This document shows, piece by piece, positions 36,101 to 46,100 of a stretch of 64,000 nt of DNA. The position numbers were made by a program, and so were the translations under genes. Position 1 is the first letter of the stretch. The number at the start of each line of letters is the position of its first letter. This stretch comes from Klebsormidium nitens. Taxonomy: Eukaryota > Streptophyta > Klebsormidiophyceae > Klebsormidiales > Klebsormidiaceae. The stretch is from contig DF237230.1 in NCBI GenBank assembly GCA_000708835.1, positions 49,363 through 113,362 on the forward strand, given 5' to 3'. The notes under the pieces are model-generated. The model was not told the origin of the DNA. It was given only the letters and a program-made list of their open reading frames with translations, and did not search any database.

Positions 36101-36987
36101 ATCATTACGTAAAGCTAGCGTGCCCCTGTGATAGCTGATTCTCACTCAACTCTAACAGTTTCCGGTGGCAGACTGCACTGGTCACAGACTGCCTCACCTT
36201 TTGCGCAAGTGGCGATCGTGTCTGCGATGTCTTGCTGCTTGAATACGAGGGGGCAGGAGCTGTTTCCCGCCTGCTGGAGGGACCTAGCGCTAGCAACACC
36301 TACAAGCAAATGGTAATATATAATGCGAATGATAATAATAATAATAATAATAATAACAATAATTATACTATAAAGATTATGATGCTAATCTTAAGGCAGC
36401 CTGCAACACAAACTGCTTGGGGAGGGCCAGACGCGGGCCGGCGTGTCTCGACTGCGAGCGCATGTGAGAGAAATTGAAGCAGCAGCTCCAAATGCTGGAG
36501 CCCCTCGGAGGGGGGAAGGAGGAACATTGTTGAACTCGAAGAGAGTCTGCCTCCTGTTCAAATCTTTGCTGAGGAACGTGCTTCGGTCTCAAAGGGCCTG
36601 GCGACATGCAGGCAGGGGTAAAGAAAGGAGAAGCGTGTGCAGGTTGAGTAAAGTCATTTGCGCCTGGCACGACTTTACAATAGAAGAGATTGGGCCTGGA
36701 AGCGGGCACAATTGAGTTTATTAAAAACGAAACTCTTCAAAGAGTCAAGAACTCTAAAAAAATGCGTCTTGACCCCCACTCAACAGTTCAAAAACGGCCT
36801 GCTGTTACGGCTGCCTGGATCAGGTCTGAAATATAGATGACCAAACCCTAAAAGTAAGCCACTGGTAGAGGGATCCCAGGCACTCAAGAGGCTTACCACT
36901 TGCCCGAGTGACGGCTACGAAACAGAAAAAGACGGCAGAGATGCATAAAATTGCACGGACGGGTCTTCCGGCAGCAGTATCCATCAT
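27105..36987 (-). CDS. SPARK-domain receptor-like Ser/Thr kinase, complete
   Basis: A cell-surface kinase of 845 aa. Exons, in transcription order with unbroken phase: 36987-36897, 36299-36198, 35671-35535, 34797-34647, 34229-34098, 32978-32713, 32443-31691, 30682-30428, 30016-29991, 29545-29439, 28710-28562, 27946-27827 and 27353-27105. Residues 1-30 form a signal peptide ([18 protein letters not shown]). The ectodomain, about 43-400, is Cys-rich with two consecutive SPARK-like modules (SCPLVF...[10 protein letters not shown] and ATCSLGY...[10 protein letters not shown]). The TM span is about 434-459. The kinase has GKGGSGSV (about 511-518), VAVK Lys about 532, HRD 637-639 and DFG 657-659, so it should be an active RD kinase. 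The Ser/Thr-rich tail is a likely phosphorylation region. The in-frame start 28 codons upstream (37071) would bury the signal peptide, so I chose Met at 36987. The exon at 30016-29991 is only 26 nt. Confidence 0.9.
28280..28385. repeat. 12-bp inverted repeat enclosing a GACTAAGACTGAG minisatellite
   Basis: AGAGTGTTGCTC (28280-28291) and its exact reverse complement (28374-28385) bracket several imperfect copies of GACTAAGACT/GACTGAGACC. It lies in an intron of the receptor kinase. A CACGAGCA word recurs around it. Confidence 0.75.
28445..28590 (-). repeat. duplicated 3' edge of a receptor-kinase exon
   Basis: The end of exon 28710-28562 with its donor (on the plus strand GTGGGTTAAGCTGCTAACCTCC from 28544) has a degraded copy 96 bp further into the intron, from 28448. 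The match runs over roughly 35 bp and crosses the splice junction. Confidence 0.65.
30634..30962 (-). repeat. triplicated 5' edge of a receptor-kinase exon with its acceptor
   Basis: The first bases of exon 30682-30428 and its acceptor (plus strand GACCTCGGTCATGAACTCCTGCA) recur twice in the upstream intron. The word CTCGGTC is at 30668 (real exon), 30804 and 30941, spacing 136 and 137 bp. The two intronic copies resemble each other more closely over a longer stretch (AGTAACGGAGATTGCG in both). The copy at 30804 still reads [11 protein letters not shown] in the exon frame. Confidence 0.8.
33143..33293. repeat. 84-bp intronic tandem duplication
   Basis: GCCACAGCCTTTCAA...GTCTAAGAGTGCTT...GGCCTTAA.CTTCTG occurs from 33143 and again from 33227 with only a few differences, so it is a fairly recent head-to-tail duplication. 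It lies in the kinase intron between the exons 34229-34098 and 32978-32713. Confidence 0.85.
33432..33629. mobile_element. foldback MITE, copy B, with 10-bp target-site duplication
   Basis: A 198-bp non-autonomous element inside a kinase intron. It is flanked by the perfect direct repeat TCGTCTGAAG at 33422-33431 and 33630-33639. Its ends read AGTCTGGTAACT on the left and AGTTACCAGTA on the right, and imperfect terminal arms of about 45 bp include GTGACTTAAGAT and ATCTTAAGTCAC. The core, on the reverse strand relative to copies A and C, contains CCCACCCTAACCACC and CCCGTCCCCCGGGTGCCTAT. A 9-10-bp target duplication with long arms suggests a Mutator-like origin. Confidence 0.85.
36331..36363 (+). 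repeat. ATA/TAA trinucleotide microsatellite
   Basis: An uninterrupted run of AAT units with a short degenerate tail, in the first kinase intron near the exon at 36299. Confidence 0.9.
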
Positions 36988-37193
36988 GGCGCTTCGATGC
37001 CGCAATGGCTGCTTGCCAGCACGGGCAACCTTCACTGAGCTGCAAGCCTGGAGAAGATGCAGTTGTGTCACAGTACGCTCTCAACTCAGACGAGAGTCTG
37101 CTCAATCTTGCTCCTTGACAAGCAATCTGCGTCATCCTTTCCGCTGCAAACAATCTCCTCTTTCTACAGATAACACCGGAAAGCGTACGCGAC

Positions 37194-37287
37194 GCACCTA
37201 CTTTCTTCAAGGGCTCCTCAACTCTGAAGACTTTTGCGATGCACCTACTTTCATAAAGGGCTCCTCAATTCCCACAGATTTTGTGAA
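37194..37287. repeat. 47-bp tandem duplication upstream of the kinase
   Basis: GCACCTACTTTC, AAGGGCTCCTCAA and TTTTG recur in order from 37194 and from 37241. It lies about 210 bp upstream of the chosen kinase start, probably in promoter or 5' UTR sequence. Confidence 0.75.
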
Positions 37288-38704
37288 GAAGCTTCAGCAC
37301 ACAACAACAGTTCTTCACCAGTTGGAGAATTAGTCATGCCCCCAATGCTGGTGACTCCAAAGGCAAACCTAGTGGAGCGAAGGCTGTAGCTGCGCACAGC
37401 ATCCAATTCTGTGGTGTATTCACAGAAAGTCTTTTCCTACTAGGCACAGCCAGACCAGAATAAATCTTATAAATGTTCGGCCTAAATAGCGTGTTATAGA
37501 TGAATTGTACGAGCCGTTAGCCATTACTGCCGACAAGTTCCGAGGACACTGGTAGGTCCTCAATGTTTTTCGTTGACCAACATGTGGCTCACGCTAGGAC
37601 CAACAGAGGGGCACCCGTCGTCCGTGTCAGATACATTTTCCAACCTTTTCTGTGCCTAAAATTCAAGCCCTGCGAGTACGAAGGATCTTAATATCCCAAA
37701 ACTGTGAAACCGAGGCTCAAGCAACTCAATCATGCAGGTGGCGGCTGGCTTCATATTAGACAGAAGTTGAAGTAGTAGCAAAGAATTGACCCAAGGATTT
37801 TGAAGGGGACTTGCAACCTGCGGCCGCAATATGCTCTACAGCAGTCAAGCAAAGGCCCCGCACAGTGGCTTGTTATGTGTCCCCACATTCTTGAAAGCAA
37901 CAGGTGACACACATTGTTGACAAGATTCCTTTAGCTTGGTTGTCTTTTTGGCCTGGTAGCAAGCAGCAGGACCCAAATGACATTCAAAATGGTTTAGAAA
38001 TCCTGTCATGAAGTGGGAGCCTGCCATGAAGAGGCATGACCTTCAACCCGTTGTGCCTTAAGGCCTTGCATATTTGCTTACCTGAGAAAGACCTCCAATG
38101 CTAAAACATTCGGTCAATGTTCGGGTCACGAACGTCTATCTGCATCTAAAAGTCTACCACGATCGCCGACAGCTCTTGCGTTGCATTGACAGGCCCTAAC
38201 TTGCTCCCTTTCTGTTGCTCAACTCGACCAGCTACACAACCTGGCCTATGTGCGCTTCAATCACTGATTCTTGGACTGCATCCGTACGCAGCCCCGCTGT
38301 CATCCACGACCAGCTCGCAACGGTCAGTTTTGCTGCTCCTTAGGGGCTAGGAATCTACAAAGTGAAACCTACACATAGTTAGACTGCCGCAATAGCCACG
38401 TATGTCACAATGGGCTACCGCCAGCAACCCTCCTCAAAAGGCAGAATTTCAGCTCACGCTCCCCGTTCCAATGAGAGAAACTTGTGTTTGCACTTTCTCA
38501 AACTGTTCAAAGTAAAAGGACTGTGTAAAGCTGTGGAGCATGAGCCGGCCACTGCTTAGCTTAAAAACTCCTTCCAGTGCAGGGCGTCCCCGGAACCACC
38601 GCCTCTTTCTTTCCTTCTTCAAATTCAGGAACTCAGAAAACGTCCAAGAAGAAGCGTTGGTTGTTGAACTTGTGGAGCACCACGCACTATACCGTGACTA
38701 GTAA

Positions 38705-38728
38705 CTACCTACCTACCTACCTACCTAC
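38705..38728 (+). repeat. CTAC tetranucleotide microsatellite
   Basis: Six consecutive CTAC units. More CTAC and GGTACC words follow up to the edge of the gap at 38798. Confidence 0.9.
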
Positions 38729-38797
38729 GGTACTTCATTGAAGGAACCTACCCTACCTACGGCCGGTACCGGTACCTACCGTAGTCCAACGTGATAA

Positions 38798-39334
38798 NNN
38801 NNNNNNNNNNNNNNNNNNNNNNNNNNNNNNNNNNNNNNNNNNNNNNNNNNNNNNNNNNNNNNNNNNNNNNNNNNNNNNNNNNNNNNNNNNNNNNNNNNNN
38901 NNNNNNNNNNNNNNNNNNNNNNNNNNNNNNNNNNNNNNNNNNNNNNNNNNNNNNNNNNNNNNNNNNNNNNNNNNNNNNNNNNNNNNNNNNNNNNNNNNNN
39001 NNNNNNNNNNNNNNNNNNNNNNNNNNNNNNNNNNNNNNNNNNNNNNNNNNNNNNNNNNNNNNNNNNNNNNNNNNNNNNNNNNNNNNNNNNNNNNNNNNNN
39101 NNNNNNNNNNNNNNNNNNNNNNNNNNNNNNNNNNNNNNNNNNNNNNNNNNNNNNNNNNNNNNNNNNNNNNNNNNNNNNNNNNNNNNNNNNNNNNNNNNNN
39201 NNNNNNNNNNNNNNNNNNNNNNNNNNNNNNNNNNNNNNNNNNNNNNNNNNNNNNNNNNNNNNNNNNNNNNNNNNNNNNNNNNNNNNNNNNNNNNNNNNNN
39301 NNNNNNNNNNNNNNNNNNNNNNNNNNNNNNNNNN
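38798..39334. other. assembly gap (537 N)
   Basis: Unsequenced. The left flank is simple-sequence CTAC/GGTACC and the right flank is the middle of a repeated transposon, which explains why assembly failed here. The true length is unknown. Confidence 1.
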
Positions 39335-39459
39335 ACCTAACCCAAATGATCACCCGCTCCGCACCCCAACCCACCCTAACCACCATACCAACCCTACCCG
39401 TCCCCCGGGTACCTATCTTAGGTCACACGGCTCTTAGGTCACACGAGAGTTATCGGAGT
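39335..39459. mobile_element. foldback MITE, copy C, left end lost in the gap
   Basis: It begins inside the element core directly at the gap edge. CACCCGCTCCGC, CCCACCCTAACCACC and CCCGTCCCCCGGGTACCTAT match copy B closely and copy A less closely. The right arm (CTTAGGTCACACG twice, ending AGTTATCGGAGT) corresponds to the right end of copy B. The left arm and any target duplication are not visible. Confidence 0.75.
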
Positions 39460-40173
39460 TTGAGCAACCCAAAAAGGCAACATCCGGGCCCCGGGGTTCG
39501 CATGCACCCGGATCGAATTCATACGGTAGTTATTAGTAATAAGTATACAGTAAACCCCTATGTAACCATCTCGGAAACCTTGAAGAAGGCGGAGCTGTCT
39601 CGTGATTCGTCAGTTACAATTTCAGGTCTTCAGTTGTAAACCAGGCAGTAACTCAAGACGTTAAGGTGCCCGGAGTCTCGCCCCGAGCTCTTTGAACTTT
39701 CAGCAGATTCAGGTTTGTGTCAGCAAGATTTTCGTCGTCACGGGTGACGGCTTCGCATTTATTTCTCTCTCGGCTGGTCATATTCAGCTGTCCTGATTTC
39801 AACATTCCGTACACATGTTAGCCGTGCTGGCAGCTGGCATCGCCGTCCATTCGTCCTCATCTACCATCTTATCAACGGCTTTTGTGGGCAGTTGAGCAAG
39901 ATACGTTCCGTTCATGCTTCATGCTGCAGCGGAATGGGATTTTGGAGTCAAGCGGACGGATGGAACAAAAACCCATTTTTGCCCAACTGCTTCAACACGC
40001 ACTTTAGCCTTTAGGGTTTTCACACTCGTTGGAGCTTGAAACGTCTTCAGCTCGAAGTGCTCAGCTCAGCTCACCATGTGCGCAAGCAGTGCCAGCAGGT
40101 CATTCCTAGCTCGCGCAGGGCGATGTGGGCGTCATCGTTGCGTCTACAGGCGTATCTAATTGCGTTATAGACT

Positions 40174-43100
40174 ATGGCAGGCGGTCACTTACATAAAAGG
40201 GACGTCGTAAAGGTTGCTCAACTGTGCACGCGGGCCACCCTTTTCGTGGTGGCGACTATCGTTCTTGGTGAGCGTCAGCTGAAAGACTTCTCAGAATGTT
40301 TTAGATCTTGCTTTCTGGAGCATCGTGCACATGTGTGCAAACGCGCTCGCTCAATCGGCATTGAATGCACAAAGAGACAGCACTTCACTCCTTTGTTCTT
40401 CTGGTTTGAGAAAGAGCTCCAACAAGTCAACTGAAGCAAAATAGGCCTGTGCATCCTTCCCATGGTGGTCTCATGTTAGCTGCAATTATTTGTATCGTAT
40501 TGTACCATTCAACAGCATTGCAGCAGTCTGCAGGAAGATCTCCCAGCTCTCACTTTAGGGTTTGCATGACGCCTGACATTTTTCATTGGCAGTGACCTTA
40601 TGGCGCGTCGTGGTGCATGACTCGTCTCAGACAGGTGCGTCCTCGCAAGCTGTATGAACATCCATCCTTCCCTGGGGGTTTTCTTGGCTTAGTCAAGTGT
40701 GGTTCGGCGGTATTATTGATCAGTAGGATAGCGAACCAGCGGACAATGTGGACGGACGGGCAGTCGATTAACTTGGTCCGCTATTTACCTGATGCGCCTG
40801 AGCTAAACCTCTAATCTGCCCAGAAATCTGGCTGCAAAGAAAGGTCGCTGAAGCAAAGGTGTAGTTTTACAACGTGCAGAAAGTTGTGAGTGCTCATTCA
40901 TGCCTTGCAAATATCAATGCCCAACGCTTCATGAGGACTGCGACCCTTTTTTAGATTTTCAGTCAAAGCCAGTTTGTTGGATGTCGCGGTATGAGGAGTC
41001 ACGTTTACAGACTTCAGCCTTTTCCTTCACTGGTGGTTCTCGTTGACGTAATGTACCCCTGCCTGCAGTTGTTTCTTCTGCTTGAACTACAGCCAATGAC
41101 CAAATTGGATGCTCTTGCAGTCCTGATAGATGACCACTTTTCAGAGCAAGGAACATTTGTTAAGATACGTAACTTGTTTGCGGTCTGCTTGTAACATGCG
41201 GCAGTCAAACCCACTTGCTGAAAACAGGGCAGTACGAACTCAAGACAGCGATTCTGATTCCCTCAGGAGATCCGAGGCGAGAGGCCCTGGAGGTCGCAGC
41301 GGGCAAAGAAATAAACCCTCCAGATCATGAACAATGTAAGGCCGAAGGCTTTCACAGAGTTGCTTCGGGGGTCAACTCGTGGGACTAGTCAATCAGGCCT
41401 TACCGGAATGTGTAATGTATGTAATGGTTCCGTATGACTGTACTGAGAGCCCATGGTTAGCATTGATCCCAATCTGTCTTCTAGCGACGAGTTGCACTAG
41501 GGGGGAGAAAACAATGGAGCTGCTTAGTTCTGGAGTCAGTTGTGCTTCAATAGGCAGGTGGCTCATGTTTGACTCGACTTGGAACTATTAATCAGAGCCC
41601 ATCCTGTGCGGAAAATGGTTTATGCCTCCGTACTTTGACTTCTTCCGACTGCATGAGGGGCTAAAGGTCCAAGCTCAACACTTGGTAATCTGGAAGTAGA
41701 ATTAGATACATGCTGTTTGACGCTCTGAACTTGACGCGTTTCACAATCTGGTGGTCTTCATTGTTCGGTCGCACAAGTGCACCTGCTGGGTGAGTTGCTA
41801 ATTTCTCCTACGGACTGTCAGATAAGCACCTATAGCGAAACGTCTTACTTTTCCAGCGACAGAACAAAGATTTCAACCTTTCAAAGAGTCAATTGGTCTT
41901 TTCACAAGATTCACGACTCAACACGGTCATTGCCTTCATTCAGATGCTGCTTTTGGAGGAAGCGAAGATCGTGTTGTTTCTCTTGCAGCTATCATAGATT
42001 CGCCCTTGTACAATGATCCGATTGCAAAGACCCTGCGCTTGGGGAAGGTAAGCTTGCTGCCCAATAGTCATCTTGCTCTTGTACAGCCATCGTGCTTCTC
42101 ATAAAAGCTGCTGTAGCGATTCTGATGGCCAAAGTTGGTACTCCTCTTGGACGCTTTGAGCATAGTCTGGCACAATGATTCTGAGTAGCGTCGCTTATTG
42201 TCGCTTATAAGTCAGACGATCCAGTTCTGCTTCGAATAATCTCCAGGCCATACGCTCTGAAAGTTCCAGATTTGTCCAAAGGAAACTGAAACAAAACCGT
42301 TTCGTTTTCGATTGTCGTACTTCAACGATTTGCCAACGGAGATCTGCATATGAAGTATTTCCTGGACCTTCTTTTGTTTACTGGGAGTCGAGGTGTGCGA
42401 GGATGTCAATGATAATCACGTGAAGTTTGAAAGCTGACGCCGTTTTTCCCTACTTTGTGTCACTGCTGCAGATTAAGCCGGAGATCATCAGTTGGAACCC
42501 TCGTATCATCCTGTTCCACAACTTCCTCAGCGAAGAGGTGCGTGCACCGTCCCTCAAACACAACCAGCGGCTAGTCCGCATCAGAAGCTTCTATGTTGTG
42601 ATACTTGATGTTTGCGGGGTCGTTGTTAAACTGGGCCTCTGAAATGTAGTGTCGAATTCAGTATGGTGTGCTTCGTATCGTCCTTGTCGTTTTCACTATC
42701 ACGTGCTTCGTATTCTCCTGGTTCTTAGTGCTTTCCTGGTGAGGTTGTGCTAGACGTGCCGTTTCGCGAGCTTTTGATCAATCTGATAAGTACCGAATCA
42801 TGTCAATCAGACACTTCCTTGATCATGAACTGCGTTACGGCAGGATAAACGAATGAAGATTGCTTTTAAGCAATTAGCCCAGTGCTGTGCGCCTAGCGTG
42901 CAGGGGAGATGCACATTTCTTGCGCATGGACAATTCAGAGGACTCGTCGGGCGTTTGTCGAAAAGGACCCGTTTTACTTCTCTGCAGAATTTCCCCTGCG
43001 TTGTTTTCGCACCAGATTGGATGTCGATATTGTTCCGCTGTTTGCAAGGGTTTCGACCTTCCTCCACTCCAGGCCATCTTAACCGCCACGCCAGAGGATG

Positions 43101-46100
43101 TCTCCGATGGTCCTTTTGACGAGGAATAAAGCAGCAAAAAAGCAGCGGAAATCTGATTCCTGATCTGTGTATCCGTCCCAAAAATACCATCTCAGATTTT
43201 GGGTTTCATTTTGCAGGAAGCGCAGCACATGATCGACTTGGGGCGGCCCCGGCTGGAGAAGTCAACAGTAGTGGACGTGCAAACGGGCCAGGTGCGAACG
43301 TCCCGCCAATCTACACGCTGCTGACGTGTCGTTCTCGTTCTGGTTCTGAGTTTCTTACTACCCGGCTTTTTTATCGCACAGACGATGTCTGACGGCCGCT
43401 TCTACCGTTTGGATCCCGTGCCTCTTTTCGCAATGGGGTGTCGTCACTGCTTTATCAGCCAGGTTTCCTGGCAACGCAAGTGGGGTGTCCCGAATTATGT
43501 CCTTGACAAAGCGGACTGTCCAAGGTGTGGCAATGCGCATCCCCTCATTTGGCGAAGCAACCAGATCCCTGTGTTCGCACATTTAGAACATGGCCCGGAA
43601 TCTGCGTAAAGGCTGTAGGGAGACAAGCACTCGAAGCAACCGTGAGGGAGAAGAACCGGACGCTATTCGAAGGATTCGGAGAGGGCGTCAGTCTGTGTAG
43701 ATAGCATGCGTGCGGAAAAATGGACGCAAAGGACTTGAGCTTTTCCGGCAGGTGCACACGAGTTTCACGGAAATTTGAAGAGGACGAAACTCGGTTGCCG
43801 CTTTCATCAGTGTTATATCTCAATGCGGGGTCCCGCGTTTCGAAAATTCCTCAAACTCAGAATTCGACAGATCATTCTGCTTGGTTATTCGTGGCTGACG
43901 TCAGGTTGAACAGGCCATCCAACGCCCATTTTAAGCAGAATGGACACTTTCATAAGCCCGTGTAGAGTTAATGACGCTGGCTCTCTTTTGCCGCAGGGCA
44001 TCCAAAGCAAGGTGCGGACTAGTAGCGGCATGTTTCTGAGCATGTCGGACCGACAGAACGACCTTGTGGTCCAGGTAAGGTGATGCGGTGCTCCTTCGAT
44101 TCAGGTTTGTAGTTGTTAGGGATTCCTTTCGGGGCCCGTATTCCTGGGCTATTCCTTTTGGACTTATCTAAGGGCTTGTTCTCTCGATCGGGATTTGTGA
44201 ACCGGACGCGGATGTTTTTGTCGTCCCTTCAGCTCCCATGCTCTCCATTCTGGGTTCGCGTCGGCCTGTATTCCTCAAAGCCTTGCCAAGTTTTCAAAAA
44301 ACTTCTGCTGTAGTAATCCACCAACAAAACCTCTACTTGCTGTAGTAATCCATCAACACCTTGGATGCAGTGTCAAACGGGTTGGCTCCGATAACCGTCT
44401 CCCTCAAAACATGCATTTCTTTACAGAAATCATAAGCAGTTCACGCGATTCTTGTATACAATGATTTCCGGACTCGTTTCACCTTTCCTTTTTCGCTGTT
44501 TCAGATAACTGAGGCTTGCATCAGCCACATTGTGTGCCCCAATCAGGCACCCACCAAACTCAAAGCTTGACAAATTATTATATCCCTCCCTTCTGCTAAA
44601 AGCGTTCGTCTCGTTTTCTTCATTCAGGCGATCGAGGAGCGCATCAGCCACTTCACATACACGCCCATACCGAACGGGGAGCTGCTGCAGATTTTGCGCT
44701 ACGAGAAGGACCAGTACTACAAGCCGCACCACGACTACTTCTCGGATGAGGTCAGGCCTGACGTCATCACCGCGCTGTCGTCATCCGTCGCGTCTGGCTC
44801 CTGACTATTATTCAATTCTGCGTCAGGATGCGTGGTTGAAAGCGCGGTGTCGATGTTGCTTAGCTTGAATTGCCTGCAGCGATCACACGAGTTTTCCTTT
44901 GCATCTCGAATCGGTGGGTACATTCAATACTGGGCATATGGCCAGCTTTGGTCGATTGTCAATACGGGATTCACTCCTCGAGACTCAGAATCTAGAAGGT
45001 CCTCATTATTCTCGATGCGAAGTGAGGCTAAACGCGACCGATCCTTGGTTCCAAAGTTTGAAGGAGATCTCTTTTGTCGCGTTCCACAGCACAGCAGGGC
45101 CAGACTATGCGCTTGACTCTTAAACTCTAGAGGAGTACTTTTTGGTCCCTGTCAGTAGAACGGTCAAAACAATCGTAGGAAGTCCGAAGAGTGCGACGAG
45201 TATCTTGCGTTTGCATCCGGATACTTGAGCTCTCATGATCTGACAATTGACTGCGCAACACCAGACTAACCCGTAGTCTCAATCTTCTATCAACAACCTA
45301 GGTGCTTGCAGAGTTTCGGTTCGAAGTATCATACACGGTTTGTGATTGACTTCGCAGTCAAACCCCTTTTTTCTTCTTCGCAGTTCAATGTGAAGCGAGG
45401 GGGCCAGCGCGTCGGAACGGTGCTCATGTATCTATCGGACGTTGAAGAAGGGGGCGAAACCATCTTCCCAAATGTGAGTTTGTGGCAGCTTCTCCTCGTT
45501 CCGTTCTTCCCTTCTTGTCTTTTTTTGAATTTTCTGTCTCTTTTATTGTTCCGATCTATATCATTATCTCTTCCGGCCAGCAGACGAAGTTTTAGTTGGC
45601 GAAGAACTGTAGGGGGCCAAGGCCACCTTTCCAAACGTGAAAACCCGGCAGCATCATTCCAGTTGCTTCAGTTCTTCCCTTCTTGTCTTTGCCTTTGTTT
45701 TACATACTTTGCGTGCATCGAACTCAAATTCTTTTGGTGAAAAACTTGGTTGGCGCATGTTTCGGTGCCTTTTTGCCGGCCAGACATGGTCGACGTCTGG
45801 TTAAGTAGCCTCAGGATCAAAACGGTAAGCGAACAAAGCCGTCCTTCAAGGCGCCATGATTTCGTAGCATCCCACCTTGACACCGCTCTGCCTCCAGTCG
45901 ACTGTTGCCAGCAGCCCCGCTAGCATCGGCTGGCGTTTGGCCCAAAGTCTGCCTATCGGCTCTCGTCTTCTTAGATAAGCATTTTCGACACAGCGATCTC
46001 CCTTGCGTCTTCACTGCGCTCTTCTCAGGTGTTTCGACGATTGCAATGTTGGCTGCCGTCATTGCTATGCGTTCTTGGAAGCTGCAAGTTTTGAGCCGTT

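Larger units (their letters stand above)
36988..40173. other. shared upstream region of the divergent kinase and hydroxylase genes
   Basis: About 3.2 kb between two genes pointing away from each other, so it must contain both promoters. No gene is seen. It holds a 47-bp tandem duplication (37194), a CTAC microsatellite, the assembly gap and a truncated MITE. I could not place a convincing TATA box for either gene. Confidence 0.6.

Noticed and set aside
39335-39420. CCCTAACC words as interstitial telomere sequence
   Set aside because: The words are part of the three-copy transposon family and not a TTTAGGG tandem array.
38757-39639. Long open frames of 209 and 282 codons on both strands
   Set aside because: They consist mainly of N from the assembly gap.
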